DNA of 64,000 nucleotides from an uncultured Oscillibacter sp. (lineage in GTDB: Bacteria > Bacillota > Clostridia > Oscillospirales > Oscillospiraceae), in assembly GCA_910583785.1 (NCBI GenBank), contig CAJTZK010000010.1, positions 50,367-114,366 of the forward strand. The letters run 5' to 3'. Numbering within the stretch: the stretch's first letter is position 1; each line of letters starts with the position of its first letter. Under the pieces are notes generated by a model. That model did no database searches, had not been told where the DNA came from, and saw only the letters and a list, made by a program, of their open reading frames with translations. Below are positions 24,375-33,105 of this stretch, in pieces. The translations under genes were made by a program, and so were the position numbers.

Positions 24375-25300
24375 AAGACCTCCCGTGGGTTCGTATAGGA
24401 CGCGTTTTCCGGGGCCTGGTTCTTCTGAGTGTGGAAAAAGGTAAGCAATGACGCCGCGATGACCAAAAGGCCCCCTAGAAGGGTACTGCCGGGAAGCGTT
24501 TCTCCTAAAAACAGCCAGCCGAGCAGCGCCGACCAGACAATGCCGGAATAGTTGTAGACGCTGACTGCCGGGGCGGGCGCGAAATGGTAGGAATAGGTGA
24601 GCGCAATTTGCCCGAGCGAGCCAAAGACGCTGATCAGCATAAGCTGGAAGAACTGCTCCGCCGTCGGCATAGTAAAATGGGCCGCCATGCCTGGAAGGGC
24701 GCAGAGGACGCTGAAGACGGAGAAATGCGTGATGACTACCAGTGAGTCCGCTTTCCCCCTCAGGGCCGAAACGAACGTATAGGCGATTCCGGAAAAGAGG
24801 GCGCTGAGCAATGCCGCCAGCATCGCGGTGGGAGCGGAGCGCAATCCCGGCCCGCACACGAGCCACGCGCCGAAAAAGGAGAGCGCCAGCGCAGCGCATT
24901 GTATCTTTGGGATGCGCTCCCGGAGGAACAGGGCGGAGAGAAGGGTTACAAAAATGGGTGAGAGCTTGTTCAGAATATTCGCGTCCGCGATGCGGGCGTG
25001 GTTGGTAGCGTAAAAAAACGTCACAATGCCCAGGAAACCCGCCAGGGAACGGCCAAATAGATAGGGCTGGGCCGAGGCGCTCCCCAGGGGAAAAATCCTC
25101 TTTTTCAGCAAGAGCCCGCAGACGGCCGGCAGGCCGATGAGGTTGCGGAAGAACACTTGCTCCATGAGGGGGAAGGAACCTCCGGCGCTTGAAAAGCGGA
25201 TCATTAGCTGCATAGCCGAGAACATCAGCGCGGAGAGAAGCATCAGCCCCACCGCCAGGCCCCACCTGCTTTTTGGGGGCGCGGCAACCTCAGGTTTCAT
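24371..25300 (-). CDS. DMT/EamA-family transporter
   Basis: The 309-residue protein has about ten hydrophobic segments arranged as two five-helix EamA repeats, with FFRNLIGLPAVCGLL in the first and SGIVWSALLGWLFLGETLPG in the second. Members export amino acids, nucleotide sugars or metabolites. Within a catabolic operon that already has a TRAP importer, it may release an excess intermediate. The first 11 bp overlap the upstream epimerase gene and the last 4 overlap the racemase gene, so translation of all three is linked. Confidence 0.85.
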   Translation of the reverse strand: MKPEVAAPPKSRWGLAVGLMLLSALMFSAMQLMIRFSSAGGSFPLMEQVFFRNLIGLPAVCGLLLKKRIFPLGSASAQPYLFGRSLAGFLGIVTFFYATNHARIADANILNKLSPIFVTLLSALFLRERIPKIQCAALALSFFGAWLVCGPGLRSAPTAMLAALLSALFSGIAYTFVSALRGKADSLVVITHFSVFSVLCALPGMAAHFTMPTAEQFFQLMLISVFGSLGQIALTYSYHFAPAPAVSVYNYSGIVWSALLGWLFLGETLPGSTLLGGLLVIAASLLTFFHTQKNQAPENASYTNPREVL

Positions 25301-26153
25301 TTATAATCTCCAATAAATTGCGTAGTCCTATCCGGGCAAAGTCGTCTCCCGACTTTGCGAACTTGCGCCATATGCAGCTGTTTCCCGCGACATGGGTAAA
25401 TTCCGGGGCGTAGGACTCGATTGCCATGGGGCCCGTGAAATCAATTTCCTTCAGGGTCCGGAACACCTCCCGCCAGGGAACCATTCCCGTTCCGGGAATC
25501 CCCCTGTGGCTCTCACAGGTGTGAAAATACCCCAGATATTCCTTTCCGCACGTGCGGATTGCCTCGGAGAGGTTCCGCTCTTCTATCATCATGTGGAAGG
25601 TATCCAAGTGAACCTTGACATTTTCCAGGCCCACATCCCGGCAGTAGCGCACCCCGTCCTCCGCGGTGTTGAGGAGGTGGGTGACATAGCGGTTGATGAC
25701 CTCTGGCGCCAGCGTGACGCCAGCGGGCCGGGCGTATTCCGCCGCTTCCCGCAGGCACTCCACGCTTCTCTTCCACTCGTCTTCCGTGGGGGGACGTCCT
25801 GTCCGGTATCCCCATCCGGCATAAATTACGCCGGCCACCAGCGTGGAATGAATCTCCGCGGCGATGTCCACCAGTTTTTTTAAGTACTCTACCGCCGCCC
25901 TCCGGCAGCGCGGGTCCGGGGAGACCGGGTTGCACTCTGGTGGCAAGGCTTTTGTGATCACGGGAATCAGTCCGGTTTTCTTTAGTTCCGCGGCGGTTTC
26001 TCCCGTTGGAAATTGTTCCGGGTCCCCAACGGCAATGTCCACAGCGGTAAATCCAAACTCACGGATTTTTTCAAAAATCCACAGGTCCTTCTGGCAGAAG
26101 TTCTCCGACCAGAGCAGCGTGATGGCGCCGATGGGGTTCTTTATGTCCGACAT
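25290..26153 (-). CDS. Sugar phosphate isomerase/epimerase-type TIM-barrel protein
   Basis: The 287-residue protein is an AP-endonuclease-2/xylose-isomerase-like TIM barrel. It has TAVDIAVGDPEQF, TLAPEVINRYVTHL, VKVHLDTFHMMIEER and CESHRGIPGTGMVPW, which supply the Glu, Asp and His metal ligands. Such proteins isomerise or epimerise ketoses, inosose or tagatose-like sugars. The start at 26153 follows GGAGC; the frame extends 34 codons upstream but lacks a ribosome site there. It is one of two such proteins in this operon (the other at 30692). Confidence 0.82.
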   Translation of the reverse strand: MSDIKNPIGAITLLWSENFCQKDLWIFEKIREFGFTAVDIAVGDPEQFPTGETAAELKKTGLIPVITKALPPECNPVSPDPRCRRAAVEYLKKLVDIAAEIHSTLVAGVIYAGWGYRTGRPPTEDEWKRSVECLREAAEYARPAGVTLAPEVINRYVTHLLNTAEDGVRYCRDVGLENVKVHLDTFHMMIEERNLSEAIRTCGKEYLGYFHTCESHRGIPGTGMVPWREVFRTLKEIDFTGPMAIESYAPEFTHVAGNSCIWRKFAKSGDDFARIGLRNLLEIINET

Positions 26154-26258
26154 GCTTGGCTTCGCTCCTTTATTGCGTAACGTACCGGTCTTCGGGACCA
26201 GCTCTGCGAAAACCGCAGGCAAACGGCAAGAGCCCTCTACCTGCGGTTTCGCCAAGAC

Positions 26259-26741
26259 TTACTTAAAATTCTTGATCTTGTCGTAGGGAGCCTTGAAAAT
26301 GGGGAACCCGGCCTTGGTCTCCTCGCTCTCCGCCAGCTTGCTGGACAGGCGGTAGTCCTTCTTCGCGGCAATTTCCGCACCCCGGCGGTCGCTTTCCGCG
26401 TCGGGCTTGTCCGGGCGCTTGGGGGTGAAGATGTCCATGTTCAGCACAGGGACGTCGCCGACGGCACAAATGTAGTGCTCCACGCCAGGGGCGATTGCCA
26501 TCATGCAGCCGGGCCCCAGGCGGTAGGGAATGCCCTCCACGTAGAAGTCGGCTTCCCCCTGCATGATGAACACCAGCTGCTCATACTTGTGGGAATGCGG
26601 CCCTACCGTGTGGCCCGGGATGACCTCGCCCAGGGTGCAGGTCATGGACTGCGCCCCCTGGTAGCACACTTGGCGAATTTTCTCTCGGATGTTTGTCCAC
26701 TCCACTTCGTTGAAATCCATTACTTCCGGTACGAAAGACAT
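26259..26741 (-). CDS. Cupin-domain protein
   Basis: The 160-residue protein has a single cupin barrel. Motif 1 is VGPHSHKYEQLVFIMQGEADFYV (His, His, Glu metal ligands, about residues 49-71) and motif 2 is GVEHYICAVG (about 90). Small cupins of this type act as sugar-acid isomerases, lyase partners or metabolite binders. The start at 26741 follows GGAGG at 7-base spacing, while an ATG 15 bases upstream would bury that site. A palindrome-rich gap of about 100 bp separates it from the epimerase gene. Confidence 0.8.
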   Translation of the reverse strand: MSFVPEVMDFNEVEWTNIREKIRQVCYQGAQSMTCTLGEVIPGHTVGPHSHKYEQLVFIMQGEADFYVEGIPYRLGPGCMMAIAPGVEHYICAVGDVPVLNMDIFTPKRPDKPDAESDRRGAEIAAKKDYRLSSKLAESEETKAGFPIFKAPYDKIKNFK

Positions 26742-26796
26742 AGCGTTTACCTCCAAATAATTTTAAATTTTAGTAGAATCTCCCCGGTGGGAAATA

Positions 26797-27675
26797 TTAA
26801 ATACCGAGCAGCTTTGCTGGCGTCTCCTTGGCCATCAGGGAGACTTGGGCCTCGGAAAGCCCAATTTCATTCAAGAGGACATCTAAAAATTGGGCATGAT
26901 GTACAATGGGATCTCCGTTCTTCATCTGGCCGAAGTCGGAATCCACCACGATTTTTTCCATGGGGACTACATTTAGAATGTCCCGAATGACCGAATGGGG
27001 AACCACGCCAGTATGGCTGACCTCTGTGAACACGCCGGAATTGAGCTCGATATACGCGCCGAGATTAGCCCAGCGCTCAATATCGTCCATCGTTGCCCCG
27101 ATCAGGAAATGGGGATGGTTGACCACGATCTTGTCCACCTTCATCTGGACGGCCCGGTGCAGCAGCGCGTCAATCTCTGCGACGCTGCCGTGGCCAGTGG
27201 AGAGAATCAGGTCGGGGCGCTTGGCGACAAACTCCAGCACCTTTACGACGTTTGGAACCAGGGCCCCGTTGTCATCCAGATAATAGACGGGATTTTCCTC
27301 CACGGTCATGCTGCCCGACCCAGGGAAATGCCCTTTGTGCTCGTCGATATGCCGCTTGGAAGACACCGTGGGCATCCAGACAAATTTGGCCCCCATGCCG
27401 TAGGCGGCGTCCAGCGCGTTCAAGTTGAATAGGCCCACGGAGTTGTTCAGCGCGATGCCGCCGAACACGCGGATTCCGGTTGTGTTGTTCAGGTGTTTCT
27501 CCGTGATCTGGGCGCTCATCATGGTCGGGAAGTAGTGATCCTTGATTACAAACCCCCGGTAGCCCGCCCGCTTAGCCAGCTGCATCATCTCGGCGCCGTC
27601 TACGTAACGGTCCGCCACCGACGGCCCCGCATGAAGATGCATGTCGATGACGCCGTTTAGAAAGCCCTCTCTCAT
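26797..27675 (-). CDS. Amidohydrolase-like protein (DUF6282 type)
   Basis: The 292-residue protein begins with an N-terminal metal-site motif GVIDMHLHAGPSVADRY (HxH) and has later KIVVNHPHFLIG and KIVVDSDFGQMKNG segments carrying His and Asp. This is the TIM-barrel metal-dependent hydrolase pattern in a branch usually labelled DUF6282. Substrates are unknown; hydrolysis of a lactone or amide intermediate would fit a sugar-acid or amide pathway. The start at 27675 follows AAGGAGG; a longer frame runs back into the TRAP permease gene. Confidence 0.78.
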   Translation of the reverse strand: MREGFLNGVIDMHLHAGPSVADRYVDGAEMMQLAKRAGYRGFVIKDHYFPTMMSAQITEKHLNNTTGIRVFGGIALNNSVGLFNLNALDAAYGMGAKFVWMPTVSSKRHIDEHKGHFPGSGSMTVEENPVYYLDDNGALVPNVVKVLEFVAKRPDLILSTGHGSVAEIDALLHRAVQMKVDKIVVNHPHFLIGATMDDIERWANLGAYIELNSGVFTEVSHTGVVPHSVIRDILNVVPMEKIVVDSDFGQMKNGDPIVHHAQFLDVLLNEIGLSEAQVSLMAKETPAKLLGI

Positions 27676-27694
27676 AATTTCAACCTCCTTAAAT

Positions 27695-28984
27695 TTATAC
27701 CGTCCCATACCCCAGGAACAGCCGGGGCAGGCACAGCGCCAGGCTGGGGAAATACGCAATCAGCGCGATCACCAAAAACGCCGCGCCAACGAAGGGGATG
27801 ATGGCCTTGCTGATGCTCCGCACTTCCAGGCCTGCGACATTGGCCGTGACAAAGAGCGTCATGCCCACTGGCGGAGTTACCAGGGCCAGGACCAGCATCA
27901 GGCAGAAGACCAGGCCGAAGTGCAGCGTATCCATGCCGATGGCGGTGGCGAGGCCCAGAAAGACCGTGGAGAAAATCAGCATGGCGGCAGTAGATTCCAT
28001 CAGGCAGCCCACGATAATCAAGATGACAAGCATCAACGCGATGATCACATAGTAATTGCTGGTAAGGCTCAAAATTGCGTTTTGTATCATGACAGGGATT
28101 CCATCGACGGCCATGGACCAACCGATGATGTTCCCGCAGGCGATGATGAACATGATGGAAGCCGAGGATTTCGCCGCCCGGAGCAGCATCTGCGGAATCT
28201 CCCGCAGGGAGAGGCTTTTGTAGATCAATCCGGCGATTAGGGCGATGAAGCAGGCGACGGCTCCGGATTCCGTGGGTGTGAATATCCCCGCCATCACGCC
28301 GCCGACAATGACCACGGGAACCAGCAGGGCGGGAATGGCCTGCACAAAGGACCAGAGGAGGCGCCGCAGGCTGATCCGGTCGAACACCCTGGGCAGGTCG
28401 TGTTTGCGGATGTATACCCGGACCACCACGCAGTAAGCCAGGGCAATGAGTATGCCCGGGATAATGCCTGCCATGAACAGCATCTTGACGGAACACCCCG
28501 TGAGCACGCTATAGTAAATAAAGGTTGTACTGGGCGGAATGATGGGACCCAGCATTCCGGCGGCAGCAATCAGCGCCCCGCTGAACTCTTTATCGTATCC
28601 CGTTTTCTCCATATCCGGAATCATGACGTTGCAGAGAATGGAGGAGACGGCGTTGCTGCTGCCGAGAATGGCGGAGAGCAGAGCCGCCGTAAAGATCGTG
28701 CAGTACGCCAGCCCGCCGCGGATGCAGCCCACAACTTCCATGACGAAATCCAACAGCTTGCGGGTGACGCCTCCGCCGTTCATCAGCTCCCCGGCCACGA
28801 TAAAGAAGGGAATGCAGGTGAGGCTGGTAATATTGATTCCGGCGAACATCCGCTGGGGAATCACGGAAAAATAGTCGAAGGACATCAGCGCCAGATGGGA
28901 GATGCCAGTCAGCCCCAGCACAAAGGCGATGGGCGCGCCCAGAAGGAGCAGGCCGAAAAACACGCACAATACGATTACGAACAT
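27695..28984 (-). CDS. dctM: TRAP transporter large permease subunit
   Basis: The 429-residue protein is the 12-to-13-helix DctM subunit, with the typical LTCIPFFIVAGELMNGGGVT, GMLGPIIPPSTTFI and TPPVGMTLFVTANVAGL segments. It drives Na+-coupled uptake with the small permease and the periplasmic-type binding protein encoded just upstream. It overlaps the small-permease gene by 10 bp. TRAP systems commonly take up C4-dicarboxylates, sugar acids, sialic acid or other organic acids; the enzymes of this operon favour a sugar acid or related carboxylate. Confidence 0.93.
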   Translation of the reverse strand: MFVIVLCVFFGLLLLGAPIAFVLGLTGISHLALMSFDYFSVIPQRMFAGINITSLTCIPFFIVAGELMNGGGVTRKLLDFVMEVVGCIRGGLAYCTIFTAALLSAILGSSNAVSSILCNVMIPDMEKTGYDKEFSGALIAAAGMLGPIIPPSTTFIYYSVLTGCSVKMLFMAGIIPGILIALAYCVVVRVYIRKHDLPRVFDRISLRRLLWSFVQAIPALLVPVVIVGGVMAGIFTPTESGAVACFIALIAGLIYKSLSLREIPQMLLRAAKSSASIMFIIACGNIIGWSMAVDGIPVMIQNAILSLTSNYYVIIALMLVILIIVGCLMESTAAMLIFSTVFLGLATAIGMDTLHFGLVFCLMLVLALVTPPVGMTLFVTANVAGLEVRSISKAIIPFVGAAFLVIALIAYFPSLALCLPRLFLGYGTV

Positions 28985-29484
28985 TCTTCTCCGGAACCTC
29001 CTTTCAGCAGCCGCTTAAAAAGGCCTATATACTTCTCTGCGGAAAACAGCACCATAATGACGAAGCCGATTGGCAAGGTCATGTAGGGAATCCACAGCGG
29101 GATTTTCAGGCCGACGCCGACGGAATGCTTGATGCTGGGAGCGCTGACGGCCTGAACCGAGTAGCAGAGCAGGAAGACCATGGCCCCTGTGACGATGGTA
29201 TTGACCGCAAGTTCCAGGATGAGCTGAGCTTTCTGAGGGAACAGCCGCGTGACCAGGTCCAGGGACGCCAGGTTATTGTCCCTATATGCGGCGGCGCCGC
29301 CCACAAACCCTACGTAGACGATTAGGTAACGAATCAAATCATCGGCCCAGATGTAGGACTTCCCCAGAAGGTACCGCCTGGCCACCTCTATGAAGGCCAC
29401 CATAATCATAACCGCCAGCGCGGCGGATACCGTGTACATAATGGCCTTATAAAAGAAATTCACTACTTTTTGAAACGCTTTCAA
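28975..29484 (-). CDS. dctQ: TRAP transporter small permease subunit
   Basis: The 169-residue protein has four hydrophobic segments and the DctQ-type ARRYLLGKSYIWADDLIRYL and GLKIPLWIPYMTLPIGFVIM motifs. The annotated start is a TTG at 29484, because a GGGAGG site sits 8 bases upstream of it; an ATG at 29508 would place that site inside the coding region. It overlaps the large-permease gene. Confidence 0.85.
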   Translation of the reverse strand: MKAFQKVVNFFYKAIMYTVSAALAVMIMVAFIEVARRYLLGKSYIWADDLIRYLIVYVGFVGGAAAYRDNNLASLDLVTRLFPQKAQLILELAVNTIVTGAMVFLLCYSVQAVSAPSIKHSVGVGLKIPLWIPYMTLPIGFVIMVLFSAEKYIGLFKRLLKGGSGEECS

Positions 29485-29544
29485 ACGAGATACACCTCCC
29501 TGTCGCATAGATAAGAGCGCTTCACCATTTGCCAGAAGAACCGC

Positions 29545-30621
29545 TTACCCGGCGTCCCGGATGGACAATGCGTAGTCAATCATTGCCGCGACCTTGGGAT
29601 CGGACTCCCGGGCCTCGCTTAGGAAGGGCTCCGCAATGTCTTGGAATTCCTTCAGGGCCGCGCCTTCAATATAGTTAACGGCTACGCCGGCGTCTATGCA
29701 CTCCTGGAGGAAGGCGTCGTCCAGTTCATACAGAAGCGTGTCGAAGCACCGCTCGGCGCCGTCCATAAAGCACTGTTTGATCAGATTGAAATTTTCCTCC
29801 GGGATGGCGCGGTAGGTTTTTCCGGACATCCAGTAAGTGGCGGGGAAGCAGTACATATCCGCCACAGAAATGTATTTCACGACATCATAGTGCTTTTGGC
29901 TGGCGCAGGAGCTGATATTGATTTCCTCTCCATCGATGACTTTGTTCTGGAGCCCAGAGTAAATTTCCGTATAGGCCAGTGTTGTGGGATTCGCGCCCAG
30001 GGCGGACATGTAACTGGTCAGCATATTGGTATTGATGACCCGCATTTTCAGCCCCTTCAGGTCGGCTACGCAGGTAATGGGACGGGTGACCGTGGCGAAT
30101 TGGCGGAAGCCGTTTTCCGCAAAGCCCAGGAACTTAATGTCAAACATTTCCTCGACTTCTGCGACGATGGACAGGAACTCCTCTGAGGTGAAGAGCTTGT
30201 ACTCATCTTCATAGCCGTTCAGCAGGAATGGGGCCTGGACCGCGTCAAACAGCGTTGTGTAGGATGAAAAGGCGCTGGTGCCAACGGCGACGATATCCAG
30301 CGTGCCGTCCAGCAGCTGTACGATCAGGTCCGCATCGGTGCCCAGCTGGGACTCACCCACATGGTCGATGTCAATACGCCCTTCGCTTCGGGTCTCAATC
30401 TGTTCGACAACCCAATAGGAGGTCTGTCCAGCCGCCATATTGGCCTGCTCTGCGGTGGCGTACGTCAGCTTCAGGGTATCCGCAGGGCCAGCGCCGCCGG
30501 GCTGGTCCGTTTTCGTTTCGGGAGCGGGGGCTGAGGGAGCGGGCGTTTTCCCTCCGCAGCCAGTCAACAGGGAAAGTGTCATAAGCAGAGCCAGGGACAG
30601 AGCTAAGAAACGCTTTTTCAT
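29545..30621 (-). CDS. dctP: TRAP transporter solute-binding lipoprotein
   Basis: The 358-residue DctP-type binding protein has a lipoprotein signal (MKKRFLALSL then LLTGC, Cys22), anchoring it outside the cell. It also has the family segments QLGTDADLIVQLLDGTLDIV, FRQFATVTRPITCVADLKGLK (the Arg that pairs with the substrate carboxylate lies here) and VIDGEEINISS. It captures the substrate for the DctQM permease. The start at 30621 follows AAGGAGAT. It lies between the first TIM-barrel gene and dctQ, in one transcript. Confidence 0.92.
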   Translation of the reverse strand: MKKRFLALSLALLMTLSLLTGCGGKTPAPSAPAPETKTDQPGGAGPADTLKLTYATAEQANMAAGQTSYWVVEQIETRSEGRIDIDHVGESQLGTDADLIVQLLDGTLDIVAVGTSAFSSYTTLFDAVQAPFLLNGYEDEYKLFTSEEFLSIVAEVEEMFDIKFLGFAENGFRQFATVTRPITCVADLKGLKMRVINTNMLTSYMSALGANPTTLAYTEIYSGLQNKVIDGEEINISSCASQKHYDVVKYISVADMYCFPATYWMSGKTYRAIPEENFNLIKQCFMDGAERCFDTLLYELDDAFLQECIDAGVAVNYIEGAALKEFQDIAEPFLSEARESDPKVAAMIDYALSIRDAG

Positions 30622-30691
30622 GTTGGGTATCTCCTTTTCATCGTGTTTTATCAATTCATTCCCGAGGGAATTATTGAACTAAAAAAGTAGT

Positions 30692-31513
30692 TTACAGCTC
30701 ATGGACTAGATTATGCACATAACGCCAAGCGCTGGCAATTCCGGCTAAACCGTGGCCGCTGGCCTCCTCGATGCAGAGCCATCCATGGAAGCCGTATTCT
30801 TTTAGCCGCTTCAAAATATCCTGGATCGGGCAGACCCCGGTTCCGATTTCCACAGGGTCAAATTTTCCATAGGCGGACATATCCGAAATATGCACCGTCT
30901 CCACCCGGTCAATTACCTGCTCCAAAATGGGCAGCGGCTCCCGGTTTTGGGCAACAATATTACCGATATCAAAGTTTAGGAGAATGCCCGTATCTTTGAG
31001 CTGGTCAAATATTCGGAAGAAAATGTCAATCGGATAGCTGAAATCAACTTTGCTCCAGGCTCCCGGTTTCGCGTGATTCTCATAGAGCAGCCGCACTGCG
31101 TATTTTCCGGCCGCCGCGTCCGCCTGCCGAAGGTACTCCGCCGCAAGGGCGACACCCGCCTCCTCGCTCACTTCTGGATGGGCCTGTCCGGCCAGAACGC
31201 GGAGATAACGGATTCCAAGCTGATCGCATAGCGCGATGTCCCGGGCTAAATAGTCCGCCTCTCTCTGCCGCTGCTTCGGATCGGGATGGGTGAAATCCGG
31301 ATAAGTGGTTGCCATAACCACTGGAAGCCCGGCCCGGTCAAGCTCCCGGCGTATGCGCTGAAGGTAGGTCTCCGTGTGAGCGGTGAGCATCAGCAAGCTC
31401 AGGTCGATGCCGTCATATCCGATTTCTTTCGCGGCTTCCGCCCAGGCCTGGAGGCTCATCCGCCCTGAGCAGATGTCATCAAATAAAGACACAGGCAAAC
31501 AGCTGATTTTCAT
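30692..31513 (-). CDS. Sugar phosphate isomerase/epimerase-type TIM-barrel protein, first gene of the LacI-linked operon
   Basis: The 273-residue TIM-barrel protein has YDGIDLSLLMLTAHTETYL, VRLLYENHAKPGAW, LLNFDIGNIVAQN and ETVHISDMSAYGK, giving the Glu, Asp and His metal positions of the xylose-isomerase-like family. It probably epimerises or isomerises the imported sugar or its acid. The start at 31513 follows GGAGA. A LacI-type operator at 31528-31541 lies directly before the ribosome site, so this is the promoter-proximal gene of the leftward operon ending at 22442. Confidence 0.83.
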   Translation of the reverse strand: MKISCLPVSLFDDICSGRMSLQAWAEAAKEIGYDGIDLSLLMLTAHTETYLQRIRRELDRAGLPVVMATTYPDFTHPDPKQRQREADYLARDIALCDQLGIRYLRVLAGQAHPEVSEEAGVALAAEYLRQADAAAGKYAVRLLYENHAKPGAWSKVDFSYPIDIFFRIFDQLKDTGILLNFDIGNIVAQNREPLPILEQVIDRVETVHISDMSAYGKFDPVEIGTGVCPIQDILKRLKEYGFHGWLCIEEASGHGLAGIASAWRYVHNLVHEL

Positions 31514-31527
31514 GGAAACATCTCCTT

Positions 31528-31541
31528 TGAAAACGATTTCA
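31528..31541. promoter_or_regulatory. LacI-family operator before the TRAP/epimerase operon
   Basis: TGAAAACGATTTCA, a pseudo-palindrome around CG, lies 15 bp upstream of the first gene of the leftward operon. The same 14-mer in reverse orientation occurs at 31782 and 32912. A possible -10 (TATAAA on the minus strand, 31565-31570) lies just upstream. Confidence 0.7.
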
Positions 31542-31781
31542 TTTTTGAAAATAATTTGATTTTATTTATAGCAGAAGTCCCTTCTTCCTTTTGGCAGAGT
31601 TACTGCATGGAGAATCGCCCTATTCTGTAGAATGGTTATATATGTGTGGCATGCAATAGAAGATTCCGCATTCGTTTGCAGCTTGCAAAACGGGATGTTC
31701 TCCAGGCTATTTCATACGGGGGAATATCCGGTTTAAAATGTAAAAACGTAGAGAAAGGAGGAAAACAGAAAAAACTTAAAT

Positions 31782-31795
31782 TGAAATCGTTTTCA
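31782..31795. promoter_or_regulatory. Second LacI-family operator
   Basis: TGAAATCGTTTTCA, identical to the reverse complement of the site at 31528, lies 25 bp past the end of the regulator gene and 254 bp from that site. It could be an auxiliary operator for looping. The rest of the 306-bp gap between 31514 and 31819 shows no gene. Confidence 0.6.
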
Positions 31796-31819
31796 AAGTG
31801 AGGTAAACAGATGAGAGAT

Positions 31820-32845
31820 TCATCTGTTCTTAAACTGGCGGCACACGCGCAGCGAGGCGCAGAAGGACCGCCGCACCGGGTCGCTTTCCGGGTCCTTGAT
31901 CCTCCTCAGCAGGAGATCCAAGGCGGCCCGGGCCATTTCGTTCAGGGGCTGGACGATTGTGGAGATGGCGGGATTATATATGTTTGCCAGCGTGGTACCG
32001 GAAAACCCGGTGACGGCTACGTCCTCTGGAACGCAGTATCCATTTTCCGACAGGTAGCGGCAAACGCCGATAGCAATGATATCCAGGCTGCAAAGAATGG
32101 AATCCGGGGGTTCCGGCAGCGCCATCATATCATGAGCGCCCAAGACGCCCGCGGTCATATTATCCGGAGCGTCAGAAAACGTTTTTCCCTTTGGGATGTC
32201 AAGGAGCACAGGGCATCCCGCTTCCCGCACCGCTTCCTCATAGCCGCGCTTTTTCTCTTTAATGACAATCCGCAGCCCGTCTGAAAATCCGCCGCCAATA
32301 AAGGCTACGCGACGGTATCCATGGTCAATGTAGAACTTTGTAGCCTGATAAGTGGCATCCCGCACGTCCAAATAAACCACGTCAAAGTCCGTCTTACCGC
32401 TGTCTGCGGATATCAAAACCACGGGCATTCGGCACCGCAGGCGGCAAATCTCGTCAAAAATTTCCGGTTCGTCCAGGTAGCTGATGATAATGCCCTCATA
32501 TTGAAACTCAGAGAGCTCCCCTAGTATCTTCTTCAGCAAATCCAGGTCTTCCTCCACGGAATACAGGCAAAGGGTATAGCCGTATTCGGTGCAAAGCCGG
32601 TGAATATCGTTGAAGAGCTCGATATAGTATAGATTGTTCATAGTGGGAATGATGAACGCGATCATCTTTGTATGTTTGGTCCGCAGTCCTACGGCTATAG
32701 GGTTGGGAGAGTAATTGAGCTTTGTAATGGCATCCTGGATCCGCTCAGCGGTGGTGTCCCGCAGCAGATTCCGGTTATTCAAAAATCTCGAGACCGAAGC
32801 CGGGGAGACACCAGCTAATTTCGCTACATCTTCAATCTTTGCCAT
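31820..32845 (-). CDS. LacI-family transcriptional regulator
   Basis: The 341-residue protein has the N-terminal LacI helix-turn-helix (MAKIEDVAKLAGVSPASVSR, residues 1-20, then FLNNRNLLRDTTAERIQDAI) and a periplasmic-binding-like effector domain. It most likely represses the leftward TRAP/epimerase operon and its own gene, because near-identical 14-bp operators lie before both. The inducer is probably the imported substrate or a product. The start at 32845 gives the classic MAKIEDVA N-terminus; a longer frame upstream overlaps its own operator and promoter. Confidence 0.92.
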   Translation of the reverse strand: MAKIEDVAKLAGVSPASVSRFLNNRNLLRDTTAERIQDAITKLNYSPNPIAVGLRTKHTKMIAFIIPTMNNLYYIELFNDIHRLCTEYGYTLCLYSVEEDLDLLKKILGELSEFQYEGIIISYLDEPEIFDEICRLRCRMPVVLISADSGKTDFDVVYLDVRDATYQATKFYIDHGYRRVAFIGGGFSDGLRIVIKEKKRGYEEAVREAGCPVLLDIPKGKTFSDAPDNMTAGVLGAHDMMALPEPPDSILCSLDIIAIGVCRYLSENGYCVPEDVAVTGFSGTTLANIYNPAISTIVQPLNEMARAALDLLLRRIKDPESDPVRRSFCASLRVCRQFKNR

Positions 32846-32911
32846 AGAGCAGCCTTTCCGACGCTGGAACAAAACGTGTTCACCGCCGGTTCCTTTCCAA
32901 GTGGCTCTTTT

Positions 32912-32925
32912 TGAAATCGTTTTCA
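32912..32925. promoter_or_regulatory. LacI-family operator in the regulator promoter
   Basis: TGAAATCGTTTTCA lies 5 bp downstream of the -10 of the regulator promoter, over the predicted start point, which fits autorepression. Confidence 0.72.
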
Positions 32926-32930
32926 AGTAC

Positions 32931-32959
32931 ATTGTATACAGTTGGAGGCGTAATGTCAA
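32931..32959 (-). promoter_or_regulatory. SigmaA promoter of the LacI-family gene
   Basis: On the minus strand TTGACA (32954-32959) and TACAAT (32931-32936) are 17 bp apart. Confidence 0.78.
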
Positions 32960-33063
32960 CTGGGATTTCTCCTAAAAAACGCTCTTTAAATTTTTCGGAA
33001 CTTCTAATTCCGCTCTGGTCAAAGGTTTGTTCGCTTGTTCGGGCTCTCCTTTTTAAAACCAAA

Positions 33064-33100
33064 AGCCCCGCTCTCCGGCGTGCTGCCAGAGAGCGGGGCT
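33064..33100 (-). terminator. Terminator of the patB-symporter-ridA-glutaredoxin operon
   Basis: AGCCCCGCTCTC (33064-33075) pairs with GAGAGCGGGGCT (33089-33100). On the minus strand it is followed by TTTTGGTTTT, 6 bp beyond the glutaredoxin-like gene. Confidence 0.88.
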
Positions 33101-33105
33101 GACCA

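Noticed and set aside
23700..25265. A 521-residue fusion of transporter and racemase
   Set aside because: The N-terminal part is an out-of-frame reading of the DMT transporter gene; the racemase starts at 24374 with an ATGA overlap.
29469..29485. Palindrome TTTGAAACGCTTTCAAA at the start of dctQ as a fourth LacI-type operator
   Set aside because: The half-site spacing is one base shorter than in the three matching operators, and it lies over a start codon inside the operon.
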